DNA of 17,511 bases from the NCBI GenBank assembly GCA_001768675.1, contig MELN01000021.1:42370-59880 (forward strand), in the 5' to 3' direction. A program made the translations under genes and the position numbers. The notes beneath the pieces are model-generated. The model searched no databases. It had not been told where the DNA came from and was given only the letters and a program-made list of their open reading frames with translations. The DNA is from Actinobacteria bacterium RBG_16_64_13 (GTDB taxonomy: Bacteria > Actinomycetota > Thermoleophilia > RBG-16-64-13). Positions 6,296 to 15,817 of the stretch are shown piece after piece (positions within the stretch are counted from its first letter, which is position 1; every line of letters begins with the position of its first letter).

Positions 6296-8305
6296 ATGCC
6301 GGAAGAGAAGCCGGATAAGAAGGTGGAGAAGAAGCCAACGGACATGAGCATCGACACCGCAGTGTGCGAAGTCCTCAGCAACTGCGAAGGTGTTGTCGAA
6401 ACCGCTTTTGATCGCGCCATCAGCATCAGGCCCTGCCCCATAGGCGCCGAGGGCGCCTGCTGCAAGCACTGTGCCATGGGCCCCTGCCGGTTGGTGGCCA
6501 AGACCACCCGCGGCGTATGCGGAGCCACTCGCGCTACGGTCGCAGCCCGCAATTTCGCTCGGGCCGTGGCCGCGGGCGCCGCGGCGCACTCCGACCATGG
6601 CCGCGGCATGGCCTTCGCCCTGCTGGCTGTGGCAAAAGGCGAGACGGAGGGCTTTCGCATCCGTGATGAGGCGAAGGTGCACGCGGTAGCCGGATACATG
6701 GGTATCAAGAGCGAAGGCCGGCCGATCATGGACGTCGCCCGCGAGATCGCCGAGACGGCTCTGGGCGAGTTCGGCAAGCAGACAGGTGAGCTCATATACC
6801 TGAAGCGCGCCACTCCCGCCCGTCAGGAACTCTGGCGCAAAGAGAAGATCGCTCCCCGGGGCATCGACCGCGAGGTAGTGGAGGTCATGCACCGCACCCA
6901 CATGGGTGTCGACCAGGACGCCGAGAACATCCTCGACCAGACGCTACGGGCGTCTATGACCGATGGCTGGGGTGGTTCGATGCTGGCCACCGACATCACC
7001 GATATCCTCTTCGGCACTCCGACCCCGTTGCAGAGCCAGGTGAACCTCGGCGTGCTCAAGGACGACGAAGTGAACCTGGTGGTCCACGGCCATGAGCCGA
7101 CATTGTCGGAGATGATCGTCGCCGCTTCCACCGATCCCGAGCTGCTGGAGTACGCCAAGAGCAAGGGAGCCAACGGGATAAATCTGGCCGGCATCTGTTG
7201 CACGGCTAACGAAGTGTTGATGCGCCACGGTATCCCGCCGGCGGGCAACTTCCTGTCGCAGGAGCTCGCGATCGCCACGGGCGCCGTGGAAGCGATGATC
7301 GTCGACGTCCAGTGCATCATGCAGTCCTTGGCCGAAGTTGCTACTCATTTCCATACAAAGGTGATCACCACGTCGCCCAAGGCCAAGATCGAGGGCGCCA
7401 CGCACATGGAATACGACGAGCATCATGCCTACCAGAGCGCGAAGGACATCGTGCGCGTCGCCATCGACAACTACCCCAACCGCGGGGCGGCGAAGATCCC
7501 CGGCCCCAAACCCGACGAGGCGCTCATCGCCGGTTTCTCTCATGAGTACATACGCTACATGCAGGGCGGTCTCTACCGGGGTTCCTTCAGGCCCCTCAAC
7601 GACGCCGTCGCCGCCGGCCGCATCCGCGGGCTGGCCGGCGTGGTGGGATGCAACAACGCCCGTGTCGCCCAGGACGCTCCGACGGTCCAGATCATCCGCG
7701 AGCTGATCAAGAACGACGTGCTGGTGGTTGTCACGGGTTGTGCCGCCACCGGAGCGGCCAAATACGGCTACCTGCAGCCTGAGTTCATGGACCATGCAGG
7801 GGCGGGACTGCGCGAGGTCTGCGAGGCCATCGGCATCCCGCCGGTGGTGCACGTGGGCTCGTGCGTGGACAACTCCCGGATCCTGACCATACTCACGGAA
7901 TGCGCGACCGAAGGCGGACTCGGCGACGATATCTCCGATCTGCCCGCTGTGGGCATCTGTCCCGAGTACATGTCGGAGAAGGCTCTCTCCATCGGCTCGT
8001 ACTTCGCTGCGTCGGGCGCATATGTGCTGTTCGGCCTGCCGAGCCCGGTGAGCAACAGCCCCGAGGTGGTCGATCTCATCCAGAACGGCTGGAATGCGCG
8101 CTTCGGCGGAGGCATCGAGTTCGAGCCCGACATCGATGCACTCATAGCCAAGGTGTTCACACGCATCGACGCCAAGCGTGAGGCGCTTGGCTTGGCCGAG
8201 TACGACGCCGCGCGTTTCGGTGAGAGCGGCGACCGACAGATGGAAGAGATGCTCGAGACCCTTGATAAGGGTGGGTCGCTGAACGTCTATTCTGTAAGCC
8301 GATAG
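6296..8305 (+). CDS. acsA: Carbon monoxide dehydrogenase subunit of CODH/ACS
   Basis: Ni-Fe-S CO dehydrogenase of the CooS family reduces CO2 to CO at the C-cluster and passes CO to AcsB. The start at 6296 is chosen because AAAGGAG (6281-6287) is 8 bases upstream; an ATG at 6275 precedes this site. The product is 669 residues, near the family's usual 630-675. Cys47 and Cys55 match the intersubunit D-cluster. Cys56, 59, 64 and 75 match the B-cluster. HGHEP (264-268) carries the C-cluster His, and Cys near 302, 340, 452, 482 and 523 match the C-cluster ligands. SEKA near 560-563 supplies the catalytic Lys. All key residues appear present, so the enzyme should be active. It is followed after 24 bases by acsB, indicating the bifunctional complex rather than a stand-alone CODH. 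Confidence 0.97.
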   Translation: MPEEKPDKKVEKKPTDMSIDTAVCEVLSNCEGVVETAFDRAISIRPCPIGAEGACCKHCAMGPCRLVAKTTRGVCGATRATVAARNFARAVAAGAAAHSDHGRGMAFALLAVAKGETEGFRIRDEAKVHAVAGYMGIKSEGRPIMDVAREIAETALGEFGKQTGELIYLKRATPARQELWRKEKIAPRGIDREVVEVMHRTHMGVDQDAENILDQTLRASMTDGWGGSMLATDITDILFGTPTPLQSQVNLGVLKDDEVNLVVHGHEPTLSEMIVAASTDPELLEYAKSKGANGINLAGICCTANEVLMRHGIPPAGNFLSQELAIATGAVEAMIVDVQCIMQSLAEVATHFHTKVITTSPKAKIEGATHMEYDEHHAYQSAKDIVRVAIDNYPNRGAAKIPGPKPDEALIAGFSHEYIRYMQGGLYRGSFRPLNDAVAAGRIRGLAGVVGCNNARVAQDAPTVQIIRELIKNDVLVVVTGCAATGAAKYGYLQPEFMDHAGAGLREVCEAIGIPPVVHVGSCVDNSRILTILTECATEGGLGDDISDLPAVGICPEYMSEKALSIGSYFAASGAYVLFGLPSPVSNSPEVVDLIQNGWNARFGGGIEFEPDIDALIAKVFTRIDAKREALGLAEYDAARFGESGDRQMEEMLETLDKGGSLNVYSVSR

Positions 8306-8329
8306 GCCGCCGACTAGGAGGATTCATAC

Positions 8330-10612
8330 GTGTCTAGATACATCGCCAAGGCGGCCATCCGTGGCGCCAACCTTATCGTAGGCGAAGCCGAGCAGATGGT
8401 GGAGGCGGCGGTCGCCGAACTGGGCGCGAGCACACCGGTAGCCTTTACCAATACCGCCTACCACCTTCCCGTCATTCTGGGTTTCACCGGGATGGAGGTG
8501 GACAATCTGGGCGAGTTGCGGGAGGCGGTAGCCTACGCCAAGCGCCTTCTCAACGCCATGCCGGGTGAGAGCTTGTGGCTTCCTTATCTGGGTGAGACGC
8601 TGGACGCGGGAGCAGCCACCCTCTTGGCCACAGAGGCCATCGAGGCGGTGCGCTTTGCCCGCGGCCTGCAGCCCGAGCCGATACCTGGTCTTCACCTTAC
8701 CGGCACGAGCTTCACCAGCCCCGACAACAACGGCGGTGGCGCCGATGGCGGGCACGCCAATGGTCCCATCGACGACATTCAGTTGCGGGCGTGGGGTATT
8801 CAGTTGGTCGACGGCCGCATGCCCGGTTTCGCGGCCATCATAGGCGCGGCTCGGAGCAACGAGGCCGCCGTGTCCATCGTACGGGAGTTGCAGAAGCGCA
8901 ACATCCTGGTGTTCCTCTCGGGCAACGTCAACGGGCGCAGCATCATCCATCAGTTGATGGAAGAAGGTGTCGAGATGGGGTACGACACCTACATCGTGCC
9001 CTTCGGGACCGATACCATCTCGGCGATCTATGCTCTTGGCTTCGCCACGCGTTCGGCTCTCACCTTCGGCGGCATGTCCGGTGGCCAGACCCGCGACATC
9101 CTGCTCTACAACAAGTACCGGGTGTTCGCCTTTGCGCTCGCGCTGGGTGAGGTGGACGATCTCAAGTACGCGGCGGCGGCCGGCGCCATCAACTACGGCT
9201 TCCCCGTCATTGCCGATACGCTGATCCCCCAGATCCTTCCCAGCGGTATCACCTCGTACGAGCACGTCATCAGCATGCCCTTCGACGACATCCCGGGTGA
9301 CAACGACACAGAGAGGGCGCGGCGCCTGGTGCAACGATGCATGGAGGTCCGCGGAGTCAAGATCAAGATCACCGACGTGCCCATCCCGGTCCCCTACGGC
9401 AGCGCCTTCGAGGGCGAGCGGATACGCAAGGCCGACATGCGCGTCGAGTTCGGCGGGTCGAAGGCTCAGGCCTTCGAGTATCTGCGGAGTGTCGGGCTCG
9501 ACGAGATCGAGGACGGCAAGATCGAGGTGGTTGGGCCCGGCTTCGACGATGTCCCCGAGGGCGGGGCCATGAGCCTGGGCATCGTGGTCGAGGTGGCAGG
9601 TCGTAAGATGCAGGAGGACTTCGAGCCCGTGCTCGAGCGCCAGACTCACTACTGGGTGAACGGTGCCTCCGGCATCCAGCACATCGGCCAGCGTGATATC
9701 ACCTGGATCCGCCTCAGCAAGGCCGCCGTCGACAAGGGCTTCCAGATCAAGAACCTCGGCGACATCTTGTACGCGCGTCTTCACGCCGACTTCGGCGCCA
9801 TCCTCGACAAGGTGGCGGTGACTATCTACACCGACCCGGACAAGTTCCAGGAGTGGCTCGCCAAGGCGCGTGAAGCCTATCAGGCTCGGAACGTGCGCTT
9901 GGCCGACATGGTGGACGAGTCGATCGAAGAGTTCTACAGCTGTACCTTGTGCCAGAGCTTCGCCCCCAACCACGTGTGCGTGATATCTCCTGAGAGGCTG
10001 GGGCTCTGCGGGGCCTACAACTGGCTGGACTGCAAGGCGTCGAACCAGATCAACCCTACCGGCCCCAACCAGCCGATCCCGAAAGGGATCTGTCTGGATC
10101 CGGTGTTCGGCGTGTGGCAGGGCTCCAACGAGTTCGCCTATCAGAACACCCACCAGACGGTGGAGCGGGTCACCCTCTACTCCATCATGCAAGACCCGAT
10201 GACCGCCTGCGGTTGCTTCGAGTGCATCGCCGTGGTCATTCCCGAGGCCAATGGGGTGATGGTCGTCTCGCGCGAAGACCCGAGCATGACCCCAGCTGGA
10301 ATGACCTTCTCCACCCTGGCCGGGGTGGCAGGCGGCGGGCTGCAGACGCCGGGCATGATGGGGGTAGGCAAGTACTACCTGCTCAGCCGCAAGTTCATCT
10401 CCGCCGACGGAGGCTTCAAGCGCATCGTCTGGATGTCCAGCGTCCTCAAGGGGATGATGGCGGACGAGCTGAAGGGTGTCTGCGAGCGGGAGGGCGATCC
10501 GGACCTGCTGGACAAGATCGCGGACGAGCGCTCGGCCACCACGGTGGAGGAGCTCCTTCCTTTCCTGGAGGAGCACCAGCACCCGGCTCTTGCGATGGAT
10601 CCGATCTTCTAG
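8330..10612 (+). CDS. acsB: Acetyl-CoA synthase, CODH/ACS alpha subunit
   Basis: This 760-residue enzyme condenses CO, a corrinoid-borne methyl group and CoA into acetyl-CoA. The GTG at 8330 has AGGAGGA 7 bases upstream. The A-cluster cysteines are Cys538, 541, 550 and 560 for the [4Fe-4S] unit, and Cys627-Gly628-Cys629 for the distal nickel site. Their spacings (3, 9, 10, then 89 from the first Cys to the CGC) match my recollection of the Moorella enzyme. The N-terminal ~310 residues form the CODH-docking and CO-channel domain that archaeal counterparts lack, so this is the bacterial type. It is ~30 residues longer than Moorella AcsB; part of this may be the Gly-rich loop DNNGGGADGGHANG near residues 133-146. 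Maturation would need nickel insertion, consistent with the CooC-type genes around it. Confidence 0.97.
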   Translation: MSRYIAKAAIRGANLIVGEAEQMVEAAVAELGASTPVAFTNTAYHLPVILGFTGMEVDNLGELREAVAYAKRLLNAMPGESLWLPYLGETLDAGAATLLATEAIEAVRFARGLQPEPIPGLHLTGTSFTSPDNNGGGADGGHANGPIDDIQLRAWGIQLVDGRMPGFAAIIGAARSNEAAVSIVRELQKRNILVFLSGNVNGRSIIHQLMEEGVEMGYDTYIVPFGTDTISAIYALGFATRSALTFGGMSGGQTRDILLYNKYRVFAFALALGEVDDLKYAAAAGAINYGFPVIADTLIPQILPSGITSYEHVISMPFDDIPGDNDTERARRLVQRCMEVRGVKIKITDVPIPVPYGSAFEGERIRKADMRVEFGGSKAQAFEYLRSVGLDEIEDGKIEVVGPGFDDVPEGGAMSLGIVVEVAGRKMQEDFEPVLERQTHYWVNGASGIQHIGQRDITWIRLSKAAVDKGFQIKNLGDILYARLHADFGAILDKVAVTIYTDPDKFQEWLAKAREAYQARNVRLADMVDESIEEFYSCTLCQSFAPNHVCVISPERLGLCGAYNWLDCKASNQINPTGPNQPIPKGICLDPVFGVWQGSNEFAYQNTHQTVERVTLYSIMQDPMTACGCFECIAVVIPEANGVMVVSREDPSMTPAGMTFSTLAGVAGGGLQTPGMMGVGKYYLLSRKFISADGGFKRIVWMSSVLKGMMADELKGVCEREGDPDLLDKIADERSATTVEELLPFLEEHQHPALAMDPIF

Positions 10613-10653
10613 GTCTGCGCTGACTCACGTATGCACATGAAAGGAGACCCCGG

Positions 10654-11631
10654 ATGTCCGTAGCCATGCCTAACGTCAACGAGACCTGGACCGGTAAGAT
10701 CCTCGAGGTGACCCTGGGCGCCGGGCCCGACAAGGGCGGCACCCGCGGGAAGACCGTCACCGTGGGTGGAGAGACCACCTTGCCCTTCCTGCACTTTGAG
10801 GGCGAGATCCCCAACAAGCCTGTCGTCGCCGTCGAGGTCAGAGACCGTGCCCCCGACGACTGGTCGGAGCTGCTCGTGAAGGCCTGGGGGGACTCGCTCA
10901 AGGACCCTGCGGCTTGGGCCGCCAAAGCTGAAGGACTCGGGGCCGAGATCATCGCGCTCTCGCTTGACAGCGCGCACCCGGAGCGCGGCAATACCGGGGC
11001 CAAGGAAGCCCGCGAGACCGTGCGCCAGGTGCTCAAGGCAACATCGTTGCCCCTGATCATCTACGGACCCGGCCAGCCGGACAAGGACAACGAGGTGTTG
11101 GTGGCCGCCGCCGAGGAGGCGGCAGGCGAGCGCGTGGCGCTCGGCAACTGTGAGGAGAAGAACTACCGCACCGTGGTCGCCGCCGCCCTGGCCAACAACC
11201 AGGTGGTCATCGCCAAGACCCCCATCGACGTCAACCTCGCGAAGCAGTTGAACGTTCTTATCGGCGACATGCGTCTCGATCGGGACCGCATCCTGATCGA
11301 CCCCACCACCGGGGCGCTCGGCTACGGCCTGGAGTATACGTACTCGGTCATGGAGCGAGTGCGCCTGGCGGCGCTCACCGGAGACAGCGCGCTGCAGCAG
11401 CCCCTGATCGTGACGGCGGGGTACGAAGCCTGGAGGGCCAAGGAAGCCCGGACCAACGACGGTGTCCCGACGCAGTGGGGAGACTGGGCCAAACGCGCGG
11501 TGCTTTGGGAAGCCAACACCGCGGTCACCCTGTTGGAGACAGGCGCGGACATCCTTGTGCTGCGGCACCCGGAGACTATCCCGCTGGTCAAGCGGGCCAT
11601 CGCCGGACTCATGACCCGTGCCGGGGCATGA
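10654..11631 (+). CDS. acsD: Corrinoid iron-sulfur protein small subunit (CODH/ACS delta)
   Basis: The 325-residue TIM-barrel subunit pairs with AcsC to form the corrinoid iron-sulfur protein that carries the methyl group from AcsE to AcsB. The ATG at 10654 has AAAGGAG 7 bases upstream. Length agrees with bacterial AcsD (about 310-325). Recognisable stretches include GGETTLPF with FEGEIPNKP near the N-terminus, LIIYGPGQPDKDNEVL, IDPTTGALGYGLEYTYSVME and TAGYEAWRAKE. No iron-sulfur Cys motif is expected or seen. The gene lies between acsB and acsC, with gaps of 41 and 61 bases. A short GACCGGC motif occurs twice in the second gap, without obvious meaning. Confidence 0.95.
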   Translation: MSVAMPNVNETWTGKILEVTLGAGPDKGGTRGKTVTVGGETTLPFLHFEGEIPNKPVVAVEVRDRAPDDWSELLVKAWGDSLKDPAAWAAKAEGLGAEIIALSLDSAHPERGNTGAKEARETVRQVLKATSLPLIIYGPGQPDKDNEVLVAAAEEAAGERVALGNCEEKNYRTVVAAALANNQVVIAKTPIDVNLAKQLNVLIGDMRLDRDRILIDPTTGALGYGLEYTYSVMERVRLAALTGDSALQQPLIVTAGYEAWRAKEARTNDGVPTQWGDWAKRAVLWEANTAVTLLETGADILVLRHPETIPLVKRAIAGLMTRAGA

Positions 11632-11692
11632 CGACCGGCGCAGCATCTTCACCGATGACCGGCAACATCCCTAAGCGAAAGGAGCGCGCCAC

Positions 11693-13045
11693 ATGGCACT
11701 GAGTGGCCTAGCGATATACAAGATGCTCCCGCAGACCAACTGCAAGGAGTGCGGCTTCCCCACATGCCTGGCCTTTTCGATGAAGCTCGCCGCCCGGCAG
11801 GTAGAGCTTTCGGCCTGTCCACACGTCTCCGAAGAGACCAAGACCCAACTCGACAGCGCTTCGGCGCCTCCCATCCGGCTGATCTCCCTTGGCAAGGACG
11901 GGCACAAGCTGGAGGTGGGCAACGAGACCGTGATCTTCCGGCACGAGAAGACCTTCTACCATCAGCCGGGTCTCATCTACCGCCTGGCCGACAGCCTGGA
12001 CGACCAGGAGTTCACGCACCGCCTTGACCAGGTGGCCGACTACGGCGTCGAGCGTGTGGGCATGGATCTGCGCCCCGACGGGGTTGCCGTTCAGGACTCG
12101 TCCGGCTCCGCAGACACGTTCGCGGCACGGGTGGGCCAAGTGGCGGGCAAGGGTTTGGCGATAATTCTCATGAGCTCCGACCCCGCGACCATGGAGGCGG
12201 GTCTCAAAGCGGCTCAGGGCAAGGAACCGCTCATCTACGCGGCCGATTCCGGGAACTGGCAGCCGATGGCCGATCTGGCCAAGAAGTACGGCGCGCCTCT
12301 GGCCGTCCTCGGAGCGGGGGGCGACCTTGAAGCTTTGGCGGCCCTGGCCGAGCAGGTGGCCGGCTACGGTGTGGAAAACCTGGTGCTCGACCCGGGCGCT
12401 CGGGGCTGGTCCGACTCTCTCGGCGCCCTGACCCGGATGCGGCGCGCGGCCATCAAGAAGAACTTCCGGCCGCTGGGCTACCCCGTGATCACCTTCCCGG
12501 GAGAAGGCAGTGAAGACCCCCGCGAGGAAGCGATGCTGGCTTCCCAGTTCATCGATAGGTACGCTTCGCTTATAGTCATGGACGACTTCGAGCCGGCGGC
12601 GCTCTACTCGCTCCTCACCCTGCGGCAGAACATCTACACCGACCCGCAGAAGCCCATCCAAGTCACCCCGGGTCTGTACGAGATCGGCGATCCCAAGGGC
12701 GACTCACCCCTGCTGGTCACCACCAACTTCTCGCTCACATACTTCTCGGTGGCTGGTGAGGTGGAGGGCAGCGGGCGGCCGGCGTGGCTGCTCGTGGCCG
12801 ACTCTGAGGGCATGTCGGTGCTCACGGCCTGGGCGGCCGGCAAGTTCGACGCCGAACGCATAGCCAAAGCGGTGAAGGCCGCCGAGGTGCCGGACAAGAT
12901 CAGCCACAAGAGCATCGTCATCCCCGGGTTCGTGGCCAGCATATCGGGCGACCTCGAAGAGGAACTGGCCGGGTGGCAGATCCTGGTGGGCCCGCGGGAA
13001 GCCATCGGCATCCCGTCATACCTGAGGCAACTGGCGAAGGGCTGA
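11693..13045 (+). CDS. acsC: Corrinoid iron-sulfur protein large subunit (CODH/ACS gamma)
   Basis: The 450-residue subunit holds the corrinoid cofactor and a [4Fe-4S] cluster used for reductive activation of cobalt. The N-terminal cluster Cys are 17, 20, 25 and 42 (NCKECGFPTC and SACPH), the same spacing as characterised AcsC proteins. A TIM barrel spans roughly residues 80-320. The C-terminal corrinoid-binding domain ends with the typical VGPREAIGIPSYLRQLA. AAAGGAG lies 8 bases before the ATG. The stop TGA overlaps the ATG of acsV by one base (TGATG), so the two are translationally coupled. This fits AcsV acting on this subunit. Confidence 0.96.
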   Translation: MALSGLAIYKMLPQTNCKECGFPTCLAFSMKLAARQVELSACPHVSEETKTQLDSASAPPIRLISLGKDGHKLEVGNETVIFRHEKTFYHQPGLIYRLADSLDDQEFTHRLDQVADYGVERVGMDLRPDGVAVQDSSGSADTFAARVGQVAGKGLAIILMSSDPATMEAGLKAAQGKEPLIYAADSGNWQPMADLAKKYGAPLAVLGAGGDLEALAALAEQVAGYGVENLVLDPGARGWSDSLGALTRMRRAAIKKNFRPLGYPVITFPGEGSEDPREEAMLASQFIDRYASLIVMDDFEPAALYSLLTLRQNIYTDPQKPIQVTPGLYEIGDPKGDSPLLVTTNFSLTYFSVAGEVEGSGRPAWLLVADSEGMSVLTAWAAGKFDAERIAKAVKAAEVPDKISHKSIVIPGFVASISGDLEEELAGWQILVGPREAIGIPSYLRQLAKG

Positions 13046-15033
13046 TGTCTCCGGGCGACGGTACCAGCATGGACGACGGCAACGGCAGGCAGTGCCTCGT
13101 TCGCTTGGAACCGAGCGAGCAGACGGTTTATATCGCTTTCGGTGGCCTGCTCGAGGAGGCCATCACCCAGGCAGGGTTGAGCGTGCCCCTCCCTTGCGGC
13201 GGTCAGGGGCGCTGCGGCCGCTGTGTGGTGCAGGTGCGGGAGGGAACGGTCCGCCGCCGCTCGGCGCTCCGCCTCAGCGAAGATGATATCGAGCAGGGCT
13301 ATGCCCTCGCCTGTCAGACCCTTATCGAAGGAGACCTTACCGTCTGGGTGCCGCCCCATGAAGAACTGGTGCAGCGCCTCGAGGCGGGCGACCGCGCCGA
13401 AAAGGCCGCGCCGGAGGTCATGCTCTGCGACCATGCGGCAAAGCCTTGGGTGGCGCGCTACCAGACGACGGTCGAGCCGCCCTCAATGGGCGACAACACG
13501 CCCGACCTGGAGCGCCTGCAGCGAGAGTTGGCCCGCCAGCACGGCCTGAGGGACGTCAGGCCGACCCTTGCGGCTCTTGCCAAGTTGCCGACGGTGCTGC
13601 GCGAAGGCGAGTGGACCGTCACGGTGGAGATCGAGCAAGGTGACTGGGCCGCTCCCGACGGGCCGTACCGCTTGCTGGACGTGCTTCCCGGCAGCGCCGA
13701 GACAAGAGTCCTCGGCCTGGCCATCGATATCGGCACCACCAGCGTCGCCACGTACCTGGGCGATCTCGAGACCGGCGAGCTTGTCGACCATGCTTCGGCC
13801 TTCAACAGCCAGATAGCACGGGGTGAGGACGTCATCTCCCGCATCATCTACGCCCGGCAACCCGAGCACCGTCAGGAGTTGCAGGAGCGGGTGATCACTA
13901 CCATCAACGCTCTCGTGGACGAGATGCTCGCCCGCCAGAACCTGATGCCGGAGCGGATCGCGCTCGCCACGGTCGCGGGCAACACCACGATGATCCATCT
14001 GTTCTTAGGATTGGAGCCGCAGTACATCCGCACGGAACCCTACATTCCCGCCGCCGGCAAGTTCCCGCCGGTGCCTGCGGTCTCGCTTGGCCTTCATATG
14101 CGACCGGAGGCCCTGGTGGATTGTCTCCCGGTGGTGGGGGCTTACGTGGGCGGCGACATCACCGCCGGGCTGCTGCGCACCGGCATGCACGAGCAGGAGG
14201 CTGTCACGCTGTTCATCGACGTGGGCACCAACGGCGAGATGGTGCTGGGGAATTCGGACTGGTTGATCACCTGCGCATGTTCGGCCGGCCCGGCCTTCGA
14301 AGGCGCCGGTGCGACCTCGGGGACCCCGGCCGTCACCGGCGCGATCGAGCAGGTATGGATCGATCCGAGGAGCCTCGAACCCACGTGGGCGACCCTCGGA
14401 GACGCGCCGCCCATCGGCATCTGCGGTTCAGGGATGATCTCCCTTCTGGGCGAGATGATGATCACCGGCGTGATCGACAAGGGTGGGCGGATCGCCGGCC
14501 ACGGGCGCAGCCCACGGGTGCGGCGCGGCGAGGAGGGCCCGGAATACGTCATCGTCTGGGCCGCCGAGACCGGCGCAGGCGACAAGGACATCGTGCTGAC
14601 CGAGACCGATATCCAGAACCTGCTGCGGGCCAAGGCCGCCATTTACGCCGGAGCCACGGTCCTCTGCGAAAGCGTGGGCTTGGCCATCACGGATGTGGAG
14701 AGGGTGCTGATCGGTGGAGGCTTTGGCCGCCACATCGATGTGGAGAAGGCCATCCAGATCGGTCTCTTGCCCGACATGCCCTGGGAACAGTTCACGTACC
14801 TGGGCAACACCTCGATCCAGGGAGCGTATCTGGCCCTCACCTGTCGGGAGGGACGCGCGCAGGCGGATGAACTGGCGAACAAGATGACCTATCTGGAGCT
14901 GAGCGCCGACGGCCGTTTCATGGATGCTTTCACGTCTGCGCTCTTCATCCCTCACACCGACGAGAGCCGGTTCCCTTCCGTGCAGCGGGCTCTGGCCGAA
15001 GCCCGGCCGGAAAGAGTGAGCCACCATGACTGA
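13045..15033 (+). CDS. acsV: Reductive activator of corrinoid iron-sulfur protein (RACo, ASKHA family)
   Basis: This 662-residue protein uses ATP hydrolysis to drive electron transfer from its [2Fe-2S] cluster to inactive Co(II) corrinoid on AcsC/AcsD. The start at 13045 overlaps the acsC stop; the frame stays open upstream to 12973, but that would lie inside acsC. Residues ~17-110 are a plant-type ferredoxin domain with Cys51, 57, 60 and 90 (CGGQGRCGRC, then ALACQ). A middle and linker region follows. The ASKHA ATPase fold begins near residue 225, with AIDIGTTSV (phosphate 1), FIDVGTNGEMV (phosphate 2), ICGSG and VLIGGGFGRHIDVEKA (adenosine and connecting motifs). Length and architecture match RACo proteins of acetogens. 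Related ASKHA activators serve other corrinoid methyltransferases, but the location after acsC makes this assignment firm. Confidence 0.93.
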   Translation: MSPGDGTSMDDGNGRQCLVRLEPSEQTVYIAFGGLLEEAITQAGLSVPLPCGGQGRCGRCVVQVREGTVRRRSALRLSEDDIEQGYALACQTLIEGDLTVWVPPHEELVQRLEAGDRAEKAAPEVMLCDHAAKPWVARYQTTVEPPSMGDNTPDLERLQRELARQHGLRDVRPTLAALAKLPTVLREGEWTVTVEIEQGDWAAPDGPYRLLDVLPGSAETRVLGLAIDIGTTSVATYLGDLETGELVDHASAFNSQIARGEDVISRIIYARQPEHRQELQERVITTINALVDEMLARQNLMPERIALATVAGNTTMIHLFLGLEPQYIRTEPYIPAAGKFPPVPAVSLGLHMRPEALVDCLPVVGAYVGGDITAGLLRTGMHEQEAVTLFIDVGTNGEMVLGNSDWLITCACSAGPAFEGAGATSGTPAVTGAIEQVWIDPRSLEPTWATLGDAPPIGICGSGMISLLGEMMITGVIDKGGRIAGHGRSPRVRRGEEGPEYVIVWAAETGAGDKDIVLTETDIQNLLRAKAAIYAGATVLCESVGLAITDVERVLIGGGFGRHIDVEKAIQIGLLPDMPWEQFTYLGNTSIQGAYLALTCREGRAQADELANKMTYLELSADGRFMDAFTSALFIPHTDESRFPSVQRALAEARPERVSHHD

Positions 15034-15802
15034 GACTCTCGCCGTGGTCGGTAAAGGTGGGACCGGCAAGACGACCTTTTCGGCTCTCACGGTCAAGTAT
15101 CTGCGGGAGGCCGGGCGCACTCCGATCCTCGCAATCGACGCCGACCCCAGCTCGAATCTGAACATGGCCTTGGGGATGGAACTGGGTGAGACCGTGGGCC
15201 AGATCCGCGAGGACACCCGCGATCAAGTGACCGGAGGTACCTTCCAACCGGGCATCTCCAAGCCCGACTGGTTTCAGTACCAGGTTATGCAATGCGTTGT
15301 CGAAGGCGAAGACGTGGACCTTCTGGCCATGGGGCGTCCGGAAGGGCCGGGCTGCTACTGCGCGGCCAATCACATGCTGCGCGAAGCCATCGACCGCTTG
15401 GGTAACAACTACAAGAGCGTAGTGATCGACAACGAGGCGGGGATGGAACATATCAGCCGGCAGACCACGCGCGACGTTGACTGGCTGTTCATCATCAGCG
15501 ATCCGTCCCAGAGGGGCCTGTCGGCAGCCGAGCACATAGTGCGGCTTGTCGGTTCTCTCGGCACCCGCATAGGGCGCACGGGCCTCATCATCAACCGTGT
15601 GGTCGGAGAGCTGCCTGAAGAGATCCGTGAACGAGCCGGCGCACTGGGCGTGCCCCTGCTTGGCATCCTGCCCCAGGATCCAGCCGTCGGCCGTTACGAC
15701 GCTGAGGGCCGGCCTCTTGTCGACCTCGATGAGTCGTCGGACATCTATCCGGCTGTTAAAGCCGTTCTACAGAAGTGCCTGCAAGAGCTTGACCGTACCT
15801 GA
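15026..15802 (+). CDS. acsF: Second CooC-type ATPase, probable ACS nickel-maturation factor
   Basis: The 258-residue MinD-type ATPase has Walker A GKGGTGKTT (residues 9-17), AIDADPSSNL and the GPGCYC motif with CxC Cys110/Cys112, the expected metal site. The start overlaps the acsV stop by 8 bases (ATGACTGA), so translation is coupled. The Shine-Dalgarno is weak (GAAAGAG farther upstream), consistent with that coupling. In Moorella the CooC homologue of the acs cluster, AcsF, is reported to act in maturation of the acetyl-CoA synthase, hence the symbol. The specificity here is inferred from position. It differs from the CooC at 4894-5691: it has additional residues between the switch region and the CxC (DTRDQVTGGTFQPG) and QTTRD after the second switch. 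Confidence 0.9.
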   Translation: MTETLAVVGKGGTGKTTFSALTVKYLREAGRTPILAIDADPSSNLNMALGMELGETVGQIREDTRDQVTGGTFQPGISKPDWFQYQVMQCVVEGEDVDLLAMGRPEGPGCYCAANHMLREAIDRLGNNYKSVVIDNEAGMEHISRQTTRDVDWLFIISDPSQRGLSAAEHIVRLVGSLGTRIGRTGLIINRVVGELPEEIRERAGALGVPLLGILPQDPAVGRYDAEGRPLVDLDESSDIYPAVKAVLQKCLQELDRT

Positions 15803-15817
15803 CGCGAAGGAGGAGTC

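Noticed and set aside
5768..6901. A 377-codon minus-strand open frame over the HMA-like gene and the start of acsA
   Set aside because: It is antisense to two supported genes, has no recognised domain, and would cover the leader and hairpins.
8324..10582. A 752-codon open frame on the minus strand across acsB
   Set aside because: It mirrors acsB, which has an intact active site and ribosome-binding site. Long antisense frames are common opposite G+C-rich genes. The His/Gly/Arg-rich product matches no family.
12973..13044. An N-terminal extension of acsV
   Set aside because: It would overlap acsC by over 70 bases, and the sequence MADPGGPAGSHRH is just acsC read in another frame. The TGATG junction at 13043-13047 is the natural start.
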